Below, one piece after another: positions 1-11,974 of a DNA stretch of 64,000 nt. The position numbers were made by a program, and so were the translations under genes. Each line of letters starts with the position of its first letter. The first letter of the stretch is position 1. This stretch comes from Tetrahymena thermophila SB210 (taxonomy: Eukaryota; Ciliophora; Oligohymenophorea; Hymenostomatida; Tetrahymenidae): the NCBI RefSeq assembly GCF_000189635.1, contig NW_002476363.1, positions 62,001 through 126,000 on the forward strand, in the 5' to 3' direction. The notes under the pieces were generated by a model that had not been told where the DNA came from, did not search any database, and saw only the letters and a list, made by a program, of their open reading frames with translations.

Positions 1-1823
1 TTACATCAAAAAAGGATTTAAATTTAATTTAAAAATTTTTTTCATCCTTTAACAAAATTTCCTTAATTTTAAATAAGATAAAAACTGAAATTGCAAAATA
101 GGATTAAAATCAAAAAATAAATAATCTATATCATTTAAGCATAATTATTTAAGTTAAACTATTTCTTATACAATAGTTAGCCGCTTTTTAATTTTTTTTA
201 TTTAATTTGATAAAAATATATTTAATTAATTAAAGTATTGCATTATTAAACGTCACACTTCAGCTATCACAGCAGTTCATTTAGATTTCTAATCAGGTAT
301 ATTTAAATTATACAACAATATTATTAATTGATTGATTTATTGATACTTTAAATAGCAACTGTTTATTCTATCTCAAGAGATAAGGCATTTTTGGTTACTA
401 ATATTGCTAATAACGATAGTCATTACAGAATCGATGGTAAATAAATAAATGTATATATGATAATTACAAATAATTTAAAAATTATATTATTTATTTAGAA
501 AAAATTCTAACTCATCCATTAACTGCTTTATGCGTTGACTCAATAAATGAAAGAGTTTTTGTAGGTGATTCTGTTGGATCTATTTATGTATATACTACAG
601 TCGTAAGTTTTATATTTTTCTAATTTATATCATTAATATATTTTGTTAAATAATTATAAAGGAACCTATATAAATCATCACCTCAGTATTTTTAGAATAT
701 GAAAATTAAATAAACGCAATTCACATCACTAAGCAGAAAAATTATATTTTATTTGGCCATGCAACTGGACTTATTAGAGTCTTTGAGCTTAAAAAGAAAG
801 GAAGTGTAAATAAACAAACAAACAAACTTACTAATGATAAAAAATTTATTTATTAATTAATTATTATAAATAAATAATAGGATAGAGTATTAAACCCAAT
901 TTCAGCTATAACTGGTCCTGATAATGTAAATAAAATTAAACAAACATTAAAAATATTTTAAATACATAATCTTTATTTATTTAGTTACATAGTTTATCAT
1001 TTTCATTAAAAGACAAAGAGATCTATTCTAATTGTACCAATAGTCTCTTAATCATTGATTCAGCACACAATCTCCCTGTTAGTAATTAGATTTCTGAATA
1101 TTTTTAAATATAATTACATTTTTTATTAACAAGTTTCAATCAACGCTCATAAAGATTTGATCACTAAAATACAATATGTTGAAGAAAGAAATATCTTTGT
1201 AACTGCAAGCAAAGACTTCACAGTTAAGGTATGTCTTAATAATAAAAGTAAGTTCATGAATTATTTTAATTATAATTAAATAGTTTTGGAAATTGAGAGG
1301 CTCTAAAGACGATAAAGAAAGCGAATTCGAACAGCTTTACTTAGCTAACCAAAATAATAAACATCAATAAAAATAAGTAGCAGAGTTATAAGCAGAGATT
1401 TAAAAGAGTTCTATTAATCCTATCGAAGAGTCAAGGTAAAAATTCTAAGAAAAGCTTGACAAAGAAAAAAAAGAATAAGAGCAAAGAAGGTTGGAAGAAG
1501 AAGCTAAAAAAAAGAAATAGTAAAAATTATATAGATAATATGATAGTGATAGCGATGATCTTGATTCTGATGATGATGACGACAAGTACAATAAAAATAA
1601 ATAGGTGCAAACTAAGAAAGAAGAAGTATAAACTTCTTAAAAATCTTAACAACAAAATAAAATTAGCAAAGATCAAATAAAATCTGAAGTAAAACCATAA
1701 GAAAAATCAACATCCAGCAACCCAAAACAACAACAATAAAAGGAATAAAAGAGAGAAGAAGAGGAAGAAGAAGAATAAGAATAAGAGGATGACGATGATA
1801 ACATTTTTGGATGGGACAAATGA
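1..1823 (+). CDS. WD40-repeat protein, C-terminal part (5' truncated by window edge)
   Basis: Eight exons can be joined in phase: about 236-296, 356-436, 499-602, 662-805, 881-925, 985-1081, 1134-1228 and 1284-1823, giving roughly 388 residues up to the TGA at 1821-1823. The segments read as WD40 blades: HTSAITAVHLDF followed by ATVYSISRDKAFLVT, then HPLTALCVDSINERVFVGD, then INAHKDLITKIQYVEERN closing with TASKDFTVKFWKLRG. After the last blade comes a charged Q/E/K-rich coiled-coil tail with an acidic run, ending in DDDDNIFGWDK. WD40 propellers serve as protein-binding scaffolds; the partner cannot be told from sequence. No start codon or signal was seen, so the N-terminal blades must lie upstream. 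The first exon boundary (about 236) is the least certain. Introns are 50-75 bases and very AT-rich. Confidence 0.8.
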
Positions 1824-3503
1824 AATTTTTTATTTCATTTTATATTTTTTAAAACACATAATTATATTTAAAACCGTTAAAAATATGTATCTATGTATTG
1901 AATTAGTTTAATTTTTATAATTTATAAATATATTTTTACTATAAATCCTTATAACTTTCATTAAATAAACTTAATAATTTTATTTAATTTTGGTGTTTAT
2001 TTATAAAATCTTCAAGATTTGCCAATAAAGAATTTATGTCTTTAATCTATCAATACTTTATTTTTAAATTTCTTACTTTTTATTCTGATATTTTTAAAAA
2101 ATTTTATTTTAAATTCTAAAACTGAAAAACAAACAAACAAGTTTTATTTAATATTTATTTTAAAAATCAGATAAAATCAATACTATCAATATAAAAGAAT
2201 AATTATATACAAAAGAAATCTGTCTTAGATTGCATTTTAAAATTTATTTCTGATTGTATGTTTAATGTGCGATTATCTATTAAATCTGACGCACTAGTAG
2301 CCAGCACCAATATAAATTTGAGATTTTAAGAATTGAAGAAAATAAATATAATTAATTAACTAATTAAGTAGTTGTTTATTTTTTGTAAGGAAAAATGAAA
2401 AATGAAAATAAAATGTTAAGAATTAAATTAATAATAAAAGTAAGTAAAAGTTGAAAATCAAAAAATGAGTTAAATTAAGAAAGAAAAAAAAATGCAACCA
2501 AAATTAACAAGAAATTAAAATATCTCAATCCAAAATAATAATATCTTTTTACCCAAGTCCAAGTACCTAATTTAAGAGATTAGTGCATTTTGGTAAAGCA
2601 GAATTTAAGTATAATGTACTAACTAAATGCACCAATTTAATTTCTACTTTTTAAATATTAAAAATATATTAATAATTAACTAATTAGAAGGAAAAATAGA
2701 GATAAAATATGAAATAATAAATAGGAAATTAATTAAAAATCAATATTTTTTCAGCCAAGAAATCCAAGAAATTGAATGATGAAATAAATGCCTAATACAA
2801 AATATTATAAATTTTTATTTTAAAAAAATGCTAAACCAATTATTAAAAATTAATTAGATATGAAAAAAAAGTTGGTCTATTAATACTTATCATTAACTTA
2901 AAATAACTATGGTGAAAAATAAAAGATTAATTACTTTTAAAACACAATTTAATTAAATAATATTTAAAAGAATTAAATAAAGATCATTCATTCTTTTATT
3001 TCTACTTTAAAAGTTTCGATTTTTATTTATTAAAAATGTAAATTTAACATTTTTCTTATTTTTAATTCTGTGTAAATTAGAAAAGTAAGTAACATTTTTA
3101 TTAATTTTAGATCATTTATGATTATATTTTATATTAAAATGGATTTAAGAAGTAAAAGAAAGAATGTAGCATATCACCTCAAAGAAAGTATGGATTTAAT
3201 TATATCGTTTTTATATTGTTTAAAATGGTGTAATGTGGATTTTTAATTTTGTTAGGCTGGCTAGAATCTATTGTTTTAATTATTATAATAAGAAATCGCT
3301 TTATAATTTGAATAATAAACAAACAATGTTTTATTAATATCTTTAGATAATAATAATAAACGATATTCTTTCTATCTATTTATTTATGAAGGCAGCCTCT
3401 ACAATAATAATAATAAATAAAATAAAAAATCTAAATAACTAAAACTTAGAAAGAGGAATCTTAAATTAAAAGTTTAAAAAATAAATTAAATAAATAAAGA
3501 AAT
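1824..3503. other. AT-rich intergenic region
   Basis: No convincing coding exon was found on either strand. It holds the 3' flank of the WD40 gene, the 5' flank of the next gene, simple A/T runs and one inverted repeat (see 2578-2637). An ATG at 3139 opens a short Lys/Arg-rich frame without further support. Confidence 0.5.
2578..2637. repeat. short inverted repeat (hairpin candidate)
   Basis: GTGCATTT at 2583-2590 is exactly complementary to AAATGCAC at 2625-2632. After one mismatch the pairing continues outwards for about four more pairs. The loop is 34 bases. It stands alone in intergenic DNA and its function is unknown. Confidence 0.4.
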
Positions 3504-5927
3504 ATGGCATCAAAAATAGTAGCAATTTCTACTGAAGCTCTAGAAGTAGGCAAGCGTATTAAAAAGTATCTTAAATTGCTGATTAATTTTACATATTTTA
3601 CATTACTAGCAGAAGGAAATAAACACATTATTTGTTTATTTATTTAGCATTTACAGTTTTTTTACATATAAACATTGATTGACTTATTAAATAATTATAT
3701 TCCATTAAAAGGTCCAAAAAAAAAGTTATTTGGCAATTCACAATTGACGATAAGAGACATACAATTGAGCTTTTTGCTTCTTTTGCATCAGGCAAGAGAA
3801 AAATCCTCCACAACGGAAAGTTAGTGCATGATAAGAAACAGTAAATAAAATATAAATATGTGAATTGATAGTGTGAGACTTCTCCACTCAACCAAATAAT
3901 ATTGATAATTTTTCAATTTATATTTAAATTGTTTAATTGTTTTTTTAGCTAGAATAAATGCTGCTATTTTTAAATATATTTTAATGTCTTTCATTAATTT
4001 AATAACAAACAGATTGATTGAAATGCTCGACTTTGCCATGCCTATCGGAAACAATATGCTTAATATTGTATAGAAAGTAGAAAACTTTGAAATGAGAATT
4101 AACAATACCCCTTTCAATTAACTTTTCGGTAATATAAAAATCATATAAAGTTTATCTTTAATAGTAGGTTTAATTATGAAACAGGTGGACGCAGTAAAAG
4201 AGGATTTGATGATTTAGATAGCTCATATAAAAAGAAAGATGAAAAAAATGAAGAAAGTTTAGGAATTCGCAGCAATAAAAACCCATTTGCACAAACAATA
4301 AATACAAATTACACCGGTTTTGGAGCAAAAACACAACAAAAAAAGAAAGCAGATTTTGGCGACTTTAATGATTTTTAGGGCAGTGGCAATTAGCAATAAG
4401 ATAACAGCGAATTTGGAAATGTTAATGACTTCCACAACTTTAGTAACTTCGGAAACGCTAATAGCAATAATAATAATAATAACAATAATGGATTTGGAGG
4501 TAACTGGGGAGGTTTCGGAAGCAGTTCAACTTAGAATTAACAATAATAGAATCAATAGTAAAAGCCATAACAATAACCATTAAATAATTTCAACAATCTC
4601 TTGGACGATGATGATGATGTTCCTGTACCCTAATAAAATATTTAGTAAACTGCATAACAAAACAAAAGCTTCCAACCCTCTAATTTACTTGATTCAGAAG
4701 ATTCAGCTGATGAGGAAGAATATTATAAAAAATAATAGCAATAACAATAAGGATTTTAGTAGAATCAATAGGGTTTACAACAATAGCAATAAGGATTCTA
4801 ATAATAATAGCAACAGAACTTCCAATAGTAATAGGGTTTCCAATAATAGTAGGGATTCTAGCAATAATAGCAACCACAAGCAGTATAATAATAGCTTTAA
4901 TAGCAACAACCACCTCAAGCTCCAAAATAAGAAGAAAAGAAGGCTGATCTTTTGAGTTTGTACAACAATAACAGCAATTAGAACGCTTAATAGTACGGAT
5001 TATAAAAGTAAAATTAATTTCTTCTTAGCTAAATATTTATTTCCAATAAAAATCCTACTAATTAATCGATTGATTATTTTAAAAATAAATATTTGATTTC
5101 AAATATTTAAAATTAAATTAATTTCAAGCAGAAGTATTCAATTAAAAAATAACAAGAACTTTTTTAAAAAAATATTATTTAATTAATTTATTTAAATCAA
5201 ATAAAAGTGTTTCACTCTTATTTATTATTTTTCAAAAATTAATAGTTTAAATCAGCTCTAAGGAGGAAATGCCTAGCAAAATAATGGAATTAATACTATG
5301 AATCAAGGCGGATATAGTATGCAAAATAATGGTATGAACCAAGGAGGTTATGGAATGTAGAATATGAATTAAGGTGGTTATGGAATGCAAAACACAAATC
5401 AATACGGTCAATAAAATATGAATCAAGGTGGTTTTGCCTAATAAAATATGAATTAAGCTGGTGGATATGGTCAATAAAACTTGAATTAAGTAGGTTTCGC
5501 TTAATAAAATATGAATTAAGTTGGCTATGGATAGTAAAATATAAATTAAGGAGGTTATGGAATGTAAAACAATATGAATTAATAACCAAATAGCAACAAT
5601 TATATGAACAATTAAGGAGGATTTGGAGCTACACAAATGTAAGGTGCTTATGGTATGAATAACATGTAACAACAATAAAGAATGGGGGGAAATCCCTAAA
5701 ATACTTAAGTCTAAATGGCTGGTGGTTTCAACTATAACTAAGCAGGTCAAATTGGAGGTGCTCAACAATTCGGATAATAAAACGGAGGTTTTGGCTAACC
5801 CTAATAATTATAATAGTAACCATAATAAACTGGATTTAATTAAGTAAATTAACAAGCTCCTAATAACTTTAATAATAAAAATGCACCTTCAAAATAACCT
5901 CTTGATCTATTCGATGATTTAATTTGA
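3504..5927 (+). CDS. FAIM-like domain protein with Q/N-rich tail and endocytic-type motifs
   Basis: Five exons (3504-3565, 3712-3840, 4013-4128, 4185-5007, 5246-5927) give 603 residues ending in DLFDDLI and TGA. Residues about 25-100 match the spacing of the FAIM (Fas apoptosis inhibitory molecule) beta-sandwich: VIWQFTIDDKRHTIELF, then SGKRKILHNGK, then a strand with FEMRINNTPF. The rest is low complexity: NPF at about residue 150, N/G-rich stretches, long glutamine runs with QGF units (about 230-350), LLDDDDD and LLDSEDSADEEE acidic leucine motifs, then about ten NMNQGGY/F-type units in the last exon. NPF, DLL and DLF peptides are known ligands of EH domains and clathrin adaptors, so an endocytic adaptor role is my inference. 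Most glutamines are TAA or TAG. The acceptor of exon 4 was placed at 4184 because it restores phase. Confidence 0.8.
5294..5640 (+). repeat. coding repeats of the NMNQGGYGMQ type
   Basis: Within the last exon of the FAIM-like gene, units of about 24-36 bases encode variants of NMNQGGYGMQ, NMNQGGFAQQ and NLNQVGFAQQ. The repeat is Q/N/G/Y-rich and resembles prion-like domains. TAA/TAG glutamines vary between units, which suggests older rather than very recent duplication. Confidence 0.75.
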
Positions 5928-6773
5928 TTAAATATGTCAATCAATTTAACTTAAAATCTATAAATAAATAATCTTAACAATACAAAATGCTTATTTACTT
6001 TGTTTAGTTATATTTCTGTTCACTCATTCATTCATTCTTTATCATTCATTAATTTTATTAAATCTTTATTTAAAAGTTCTTAAAGTTTTTTTTATATTTT
6101 GGTATTAGTTCAAATACAGGAACTGATAGATATATTAGTAAAAATCAATTTTTTTGTGAAATATAAAGTTAAACAACAAATTTAATGAATTTTTTTACAG
6201 TTAATTTTTAAAATAAATTTACAAAGTTTAATTTTGATTGAATAAAATTAATGCTTCTTTTAAATTTCTTTTCTAAAAAAATAGTTCTAAATCAATTTTA
6301 AAAATTTTAGACTAAAAAATAATTTAATTTAAAAAAAATACTTCAAATTTGATAATAATTTTTTTGTAAAGCTTTAAATTAATCTTTGAAAGATGAAAGA
6401 AGCTATCTAACTATATAAAATAAGTAAATATTATTTATTTACTTCTTCCTTGCTAATTTAATTAAAGTTAAATATTAATATTAACTTATTTTATTTAATT
6501 TTTTAAATTGATATATTTTATTTTAATAATAATTGTAAATTCAAAGTATTTTCAAAGATATCTATCTATCTATCTATAAATCAATCAATCAATCAATCTA
6601 TTTTTTCTTATTAACTTAATTATTAAAATTTTTTTGAATAAATATTATGTAATTTACAATTTATTTATAAATAATAAATTAAAACATAATTAATCATTAT
6701 ATGTGTCTATTATATATATGCTTTCAAAAAGAATATAGTTTATTAATCATTATTGGATATATTATGATACAAA
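5928..6773. other. AT-rich spacer with simple repeats
   Basis: This is the 3' flank of the FAIM-like gene. It holds a TCTA tetranucleotide run followed by a CAAT run at about 6559-6599. No coding signal was seen. Confidence 0.5.
6559..6599. repeat. (TCTA)n then (CAAT)n simple repeats
   Basis: Two adjacent short tandem tetranucleotide runs of about four copies each, in the spacer before the tRNA gene. Confidence 0.85.
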
Positions 6774-6844
6774 GTTACTTTGGTCTAACGGCAAAGACGG
6801 CGGACTTCTAATCTGTAAATCTGGGTTCGACTCCTAGAAGTAAC
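6774..6844 (+). tRNA. tRNA-Arg (anticodon UCU)
   Basis: The 71-base cloverleaf folds fully. The acceptor stem is GTTACTT/AAGTAAC (7 bp) and the D stem GTCT/AGAC. The anticodon stem is GCGGA/TCTGT with loop CTTCTAA, giving anticodon TCT. The T stem is CTGGG/CCTAG with loop TTCGACT. The loop sequence matches the usual eukaryotic tRNA-Arg(UCU) loop. It would read AGA, a favoured arginine codon in AT-rich ciliates. A run of five T follows within a few bases, as expected for RNA polymerase III. No intron. Confidence 0.9.
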
Positions 6845-7839
6845 ACTTTTTGAAAATAAAATGTTTATCAATAAATTAATTTTATTACAAAATACTTTGT
6901 TTTAAATAATTAAATCAATAAATAAATCTTTATTTCAGAATTTTAATTTACATAGTCTAAAAAATTAATAATTTACTTTAATCATTGATACTTATTAAAA
7001 AAAATTATAATATTATTAAATTTTTTTAGAATAGAAAATAAATAATAATTAAATATATCTTATATTATAATGAAATAATACTCATAATTATTTAGGTCTA
7101 ATTTCAAAGATAAAAAACTACTCTAAACCCTACTTAAATTGTCTTACTATTATCTTCCTCCTCCAAAAAAAATATTCTTTAAAATATATTATGTGAATGT
7201 TTGAAGGTAGATGTAAAATATTAAAATTAGAGGGTAAGTGTTAAATATTCATGTCTTGTCCTAATTAATTTTTAATTTATTAGTCGAAATAAAATTTTTT
7301 TATTTATAATATTTTGTTTATTTTCAATTTTTATTAATTAAAGCTTTTATATTAATGCCTGATGAAAAAATTTTTAGAGTTTGATTATATTAACATTACA
7401 AAATGGAATTAAAATAATATTTATTGGCAAGTAAGTATGTACGTATACAGTATTTTTTGTAATAGACACATTAATTTTCAATAGATTAAAAATCTTTAAT
7501 ATCAAAAATTGTAAAATAGATAATAATTTACCAAATATTTATTAGTTGAATAATTTAATTTTTAACATTCTACTCTAGCAAGCACAACTAGTAGCTATTA
7601 TAGATAAGTATAATAATACACTCTTAATTTCAAAAGATAAATTGAACAAATCTATTCATTTTATTAATATAATTTTGAATTTTATCATTTAATTATCTTT
7701 TAAATTGATTCAATTTTTTAAGGAAACTTGTTTAATTATTAAGACATTTAAGTAAATGTTTGAATTAGTGAGAGATCCACTTAAATAATTATATTAATAT
7801 TAAAAATAAATATTATTTCAAAGAATAAATCATGACATT
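6845..7839. other. AT-rich spacer between the two tRNA-like genes
   Basis: No coding or RNA signal was recognised. The region is not an obvious duplicate of the other tRNA flank, so only the tRNA body appears shared. Confidence 0.5.
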
Positions 7840-7909
7840 GTTACTTTGGTCTAATGGTAAAGACGGCTGGGTCCAATCTGCAGATCTGGGTTCGATTCCT
7901 AGAAGTAAC
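7840..7909 (+). pseudogene. tRNA-like gene with damaged anticodon arm (copy of the upstream tRNA-Arg)
   Basis: Acceptor, D and T arms are the same as in the tRNA-Arg gene at 6774-6844 apart from a few C/T changes in loops, but the anticodon arm differs and the gene is one base shorter (70). Read by position, the loop is GTCCAAT with anticodon CCA (Trp). The stem GCTGG/CTGCA then has mismatches at its first two pairs and wobbles in the next two, and the variable region is only three bases. The alternative stem CTGGG/TGCAG gives a loop lacking T33. The A and B box promoter regions are intact and a T run follows, so it could still be transcribed. I favour a pseudogene over a working tRNA-Trp. 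Confidence 0.6.
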
Positions 7910-10900
7910 ACATTTTTAAAATTATTTTATTTTAAAAATAATTATAAAATAAAAGAATTAGAGTTTAGCTCATACATAAGCTATCATTTTATTATTTTGT
8001 CTTTATAATTTTTTTGTTTACAGTAACACTGGCTTTTATTAATTGATTATCTTATACCAACTATTTATATTAATTGAATCTATCTATATGATCATTAGAT
8101 TAAGTACCCTACTTACTTAATGAAATTCAAATTTATTTATATTTAAATAAAGATATAATAAATAGAATTACTATTATATAAAGTTTATTAACTAATATTA
8201 ATATATATGACTAATAAATTTAAAGTAAATAGTTTACAATATATTTAATCTAAATACATTTATGTATGCTCATAATAAACACCTCAGCCAGTTGATAGAT
8301 ACCTTAACGTATTACGATTTAGTTTAGAGTTGGATGCTTGCTTAATCATTCGATTGATAATGATAAATCTTATTAAACAATATAATTTTAATTTATTTAT
8401 TTGTATTTTTGTGAATTTGCTCTATTCCTTTTATTAACTTATATTGCTTTAAAAAGACCAAATATAAACTCTCATCAATTAGTTAAACTGTATAATGATT
8501 AATATATTTATTAGATGATTTTAATGATCATAAAGCATTAAATAAATAAATTAGCTAAGAGGGAGTGGTTTATGTGTATACAATTTAATAAATTATTTAT
8601 TTTTGTTTAAACCAAAAATATTTTTACTGCATTGTTTTAGTAATCAAGCTAGCTAGCTATAAAAATTTACAAAATGAAATATTTTAATCTTTAAAAAAAT
8701 TATTTAAAATTTATTTAATCTGTATCAAACTAAATAAATAAATAAACAAACAAATAAATAAATCAATATTCGACTAGCTAAATCTTTACGAGTCTTTTTG
8801 ATTTTACAATAAATTTCCTAAACTTAAAAAGCATAAACTAATCCATTCTATTTTATTTTAAAATAAAGACTTAATTATTTATTTTTTAGTTAATAATTAG
8901 TTACCTAATTTAAAAAAAGAGATTTATTAGATTTTAACATTTTCTCAAAGCTAGTCCTATCATGAAGATCTAATTCGAATCCATTTTATGTTATCTTTGA
9001 TTATGTAAGTTCAAAAATAATTAAACATATTTAAGTTGTTTTTTTATTTTACCCAATACTTATTTATAAATACTTTATATTTTTAAGGCATTATAAACTA
9101 TTTGCTAAGCTCAAAGAACCCTTTAAGCCAATGCTATTTTATAAATATTTATAATTAAAATATAAATAATAAATTAATAAATAATATTTTATAAAATAAA
9201 GATTAAAAAAATAATAATAAATAATAAGTTTTTTATTTATATTGATATAATTTTAATTTAAAATATTACTCAACAAAAATTGACAAATATTACAGATTTA
9301 TACACTCTCTTAATCCTGAGAACAAATTAGATGCTTCCTAATCACTCATGTCAATATTTCTTTTTAAATTTATTTTTTATTAATAAATCAGGTGTTAGTT
9401 TTAAATAATTGCTTTTAAAAAATTCATAAGGTGTTTGTTTGTTTGCTTGCTACAGATATTAAAAAAATTTTTTTTTTAACTAATTTAAATTAAAACAAAT
9501 TATTTAAAAAACATAAAAGATTTTTTCGAGTAAAAATATTATTAAAAATTAATTAATTTATTTTGTTTTGATAAAATAAATTGTTGTTTTTTACTAAAGA
9601 TCTAATATTAAAGTAGTTAGTTATAGATTTTATTTCAAAGTTGAGCTTAACTTTTCAATACTTTCATCATTTATGTTTTTAAATCTAATTAAATATAGAA
9701 TAGATTTTAATAATTTTTCGATTTTTAAAATGAAATTATTAATTGTAAATTTTTTACTTTAAGTTTAAGTTGATTGCTTTTTCATTGCTATTATTCTAAG
9801 AAATAAACTTTTATTTAATAAAAATTAAATTAATTTTATTATAATTTCAATAATTAAATATTTTACATCTTACAATTCTCTATAATAGCTTATTTATTAT
9901 TACATTTTTTAATTTTCTTATTTTCAAATTTATTTTATTTTAATTTTTAATTAACAATAAGATTAATTAAATAAGTATTCAAAAATTTTTTTTCCTCTCA
10001 TTAATAATTTAATTAAAATTACTCAATCAATCAATATTTTTTATTTTATTATTCATTTATTTATTTATTTATTTTTCTATATTTTATAAAAGAAATAGTA
10101 AAACAAGAACTTATTGATATGTGCTTATATTATCATTTAAATTTTTGAACTCTACCTTTCAAAAAATGAAAGAATTTGCAAGATATCAACTGAATTTGTA
10201 AAAGTAATTATAAGATATTAATTAAATCATTTTAAATTAAATTGAATTAATTCTACTTAAATTTATAATACATTTTTTTACAATAAAACTTTGGATCTAT
10301 ATTTTTTTTTATTTACATAAATTAATCAGAAAAAAAAAGCATGCATTTTAATTGTAAAAATAAGATAATTTTTTATTCATTTGGTTGTTATTGAAAAAAA
10401 TATTTTAACGATTTTATCATTTTAACTAATATAAAGTTATTTAAAAATTAACTAATTTATTAATTATATAATATACATAGGTATTATTAAAGTTAAATTT
10501 ACTCTTTATAGTAAATAAGGATACATATTGAATCAAATAAAATATATATTTAATTTATTATTGATATAAAATAAACTACTAAGATGATGGATGGATTAAT
10601 AACACTTTTTTATTAATTTTTAAAAAAATTTATAATATGAATAAGAGAATTAATTTAGAGGTGATGGTATTTATGTATTTTTAATAACATGATAAAATTA
10701 ATAATAATTAACATAAATATGTTTGTTTATAGAATGAAAAAAAAAAAATTTTTTTTAAATTTTATTCAATCAAGGTATGTTTTAAAAATAATATACTCAC
10801 ATGCCAATAAAAATTAACAACAATTAGATTATATACCTAAATATTCTAAATTATTTAAATATAATTCAGAATAATACTTTTTAATAGTTAATTATAAATT

Positions 10901-11302
10901 TGTTTGTGTAATAAATTAACTAAAATAAATAATTTAATTAATATGTTTTTTTGATAAATTTGTAATAAATTGATTTTATTAGTTTTTAAATTAAAAGGTT
11001 TAAGATAATTTTTAAGTAATTTTTTAAAATGAAAATAAATATCTTTTTTTATTTTTACTTTGTTCTCTATTATAGTCTATTTTATAAATACTTAACTTAA
11101 AATCTCCACAAAAACAAAGTTAGTTATTTAAGATAAAAAGGAATAATTAATTAATTTAAATAATTAAATATGATAAATTCTTTGATAACTTTTAATACAA
11201 CTTCTAAGGAATTTAACATACATTACTATTGTGTTTATTTATGCAAAAATCTTTTTTTAGTTTTTGAATAAAATATTTTGTATTTATTTAAAATTTATTG
11301 TG
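7910..11302. other. long AT-rich gene-poor region
   Basis: About 3.4 kb with no gene I can model. Homopolymer and tetranucleotide runs are frequent. Three short islands look exon-like (about 8930-9003 ending at a GTAAGT, 9087-9150 after a TTTTTAAG, and 9296-9360), and one open stretch lies at 8270-8500. They lack a consistent start and frame, so they are not called as a gene. Confidence 0.45.
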
Positions 11303-11974
11303 TCATATTAAATTTATAACACAAAGAGAATTATAATAAAGATCAGCATTTTAAGGTTAGATAATGCTGCAATGCAGCTGGTTAATATCAATACCACTAA
11401 TTTCAAAATCTGAATATTTATTTATAATTTCAGAACAATCAAAAGTATCTTTTGTCCTCGATTTCATGAACGTGGCATGAACAGTTTATAACTGATATTT
11501 TTAATTAGGATATTCACCAATTAATTTAATATTATGCAAATTTTGTTTTTAAGGATTCAATATATCATGTTCTACTAAAAACGCTGTTATTTTGTTGCAC
11601 AAATCGTTTATCTCTTACAATCCATTGCTTATTTTTAAATACAAATATTTCGATTTTTCAGGTTTCTTTCCGAAATAACCCCATCCTTTGAAAGTAATAT
11701 TAAATTTTGGTAATTTATTATGAAGTAGAGGTAAAATCTTTTGAATTTTTTCTACTTATTCTTCATTTAATTCTAACATATTAAGAGTTATATGTGCTTT
11801 AGAACTTCCTAGAAAGAATGGTTCAAGATCAGGATCATCTGATGTTATTTCAGATTTCAGCTTTTTATAAGCTTCTACTAAATGTGGCTTTGTGAGAGGC
11901 AAGCTAATGAAGTGAGTCCATTTAGTTTCTTTTTGTTTATTTTATAATACCTATTTATTATTTATACCTTCCAT
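11303..11974 (-). CDS. 2H phosphoesterase, AKAP7 / 2'-5' RNA ligase-like
   Basis: A single exon of 224 codons encodes 223 residues from ATG at 11974 to TGA at 11303. The two signature H-x-T motifs of the 2H superfamily are present at the expected distance: HIT at residues 61-63 (AHITLNML) and HAT at 166-168 (VHATFMKSR). The start of the fold reads THFISLPLT, close to the opening strand of the AKAP7 central domain, and WGYFG lies between the motifs. The family cleaves or binds 2'-5' or cyclic phosphate RNA ends, or cyclic nucleotides; the substrate here is unknown. Just upstream of the ATG is a TTATTCAG acceptor-like site. A further upstream exon (about 12030-12120) could add a leader or 5' UTR. 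Confidence 0.85.

Noticed and set aside
1456..1680. Lys-rich 74-codon frame
   Set aside because: It is an out-of-frame shadow of the charged tail of the WD40 gene.
4608..4955. Plus-strand N/S-rich frame of 115 codons
   Set aside because: It is a shifted reading of the glutamine-rich exon. The correct frame reads TAA/TAG/CAA as Gln and joins its neighbours in phase.
5247..5768. 173-codon minus-strand frame rich in Leu/Ile/His/Ser
   Set aside because: It is the antisense shadow of the NMNQGGY repeats in the FAIM-like gene.
7840..7909. Functional tRNA-Trp(CCA)
   Set aside because: The anticodon stem has mismatches at its first two pairs and the gene is one base shorter than its intact sister. 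Called a probable pseudogene instead.
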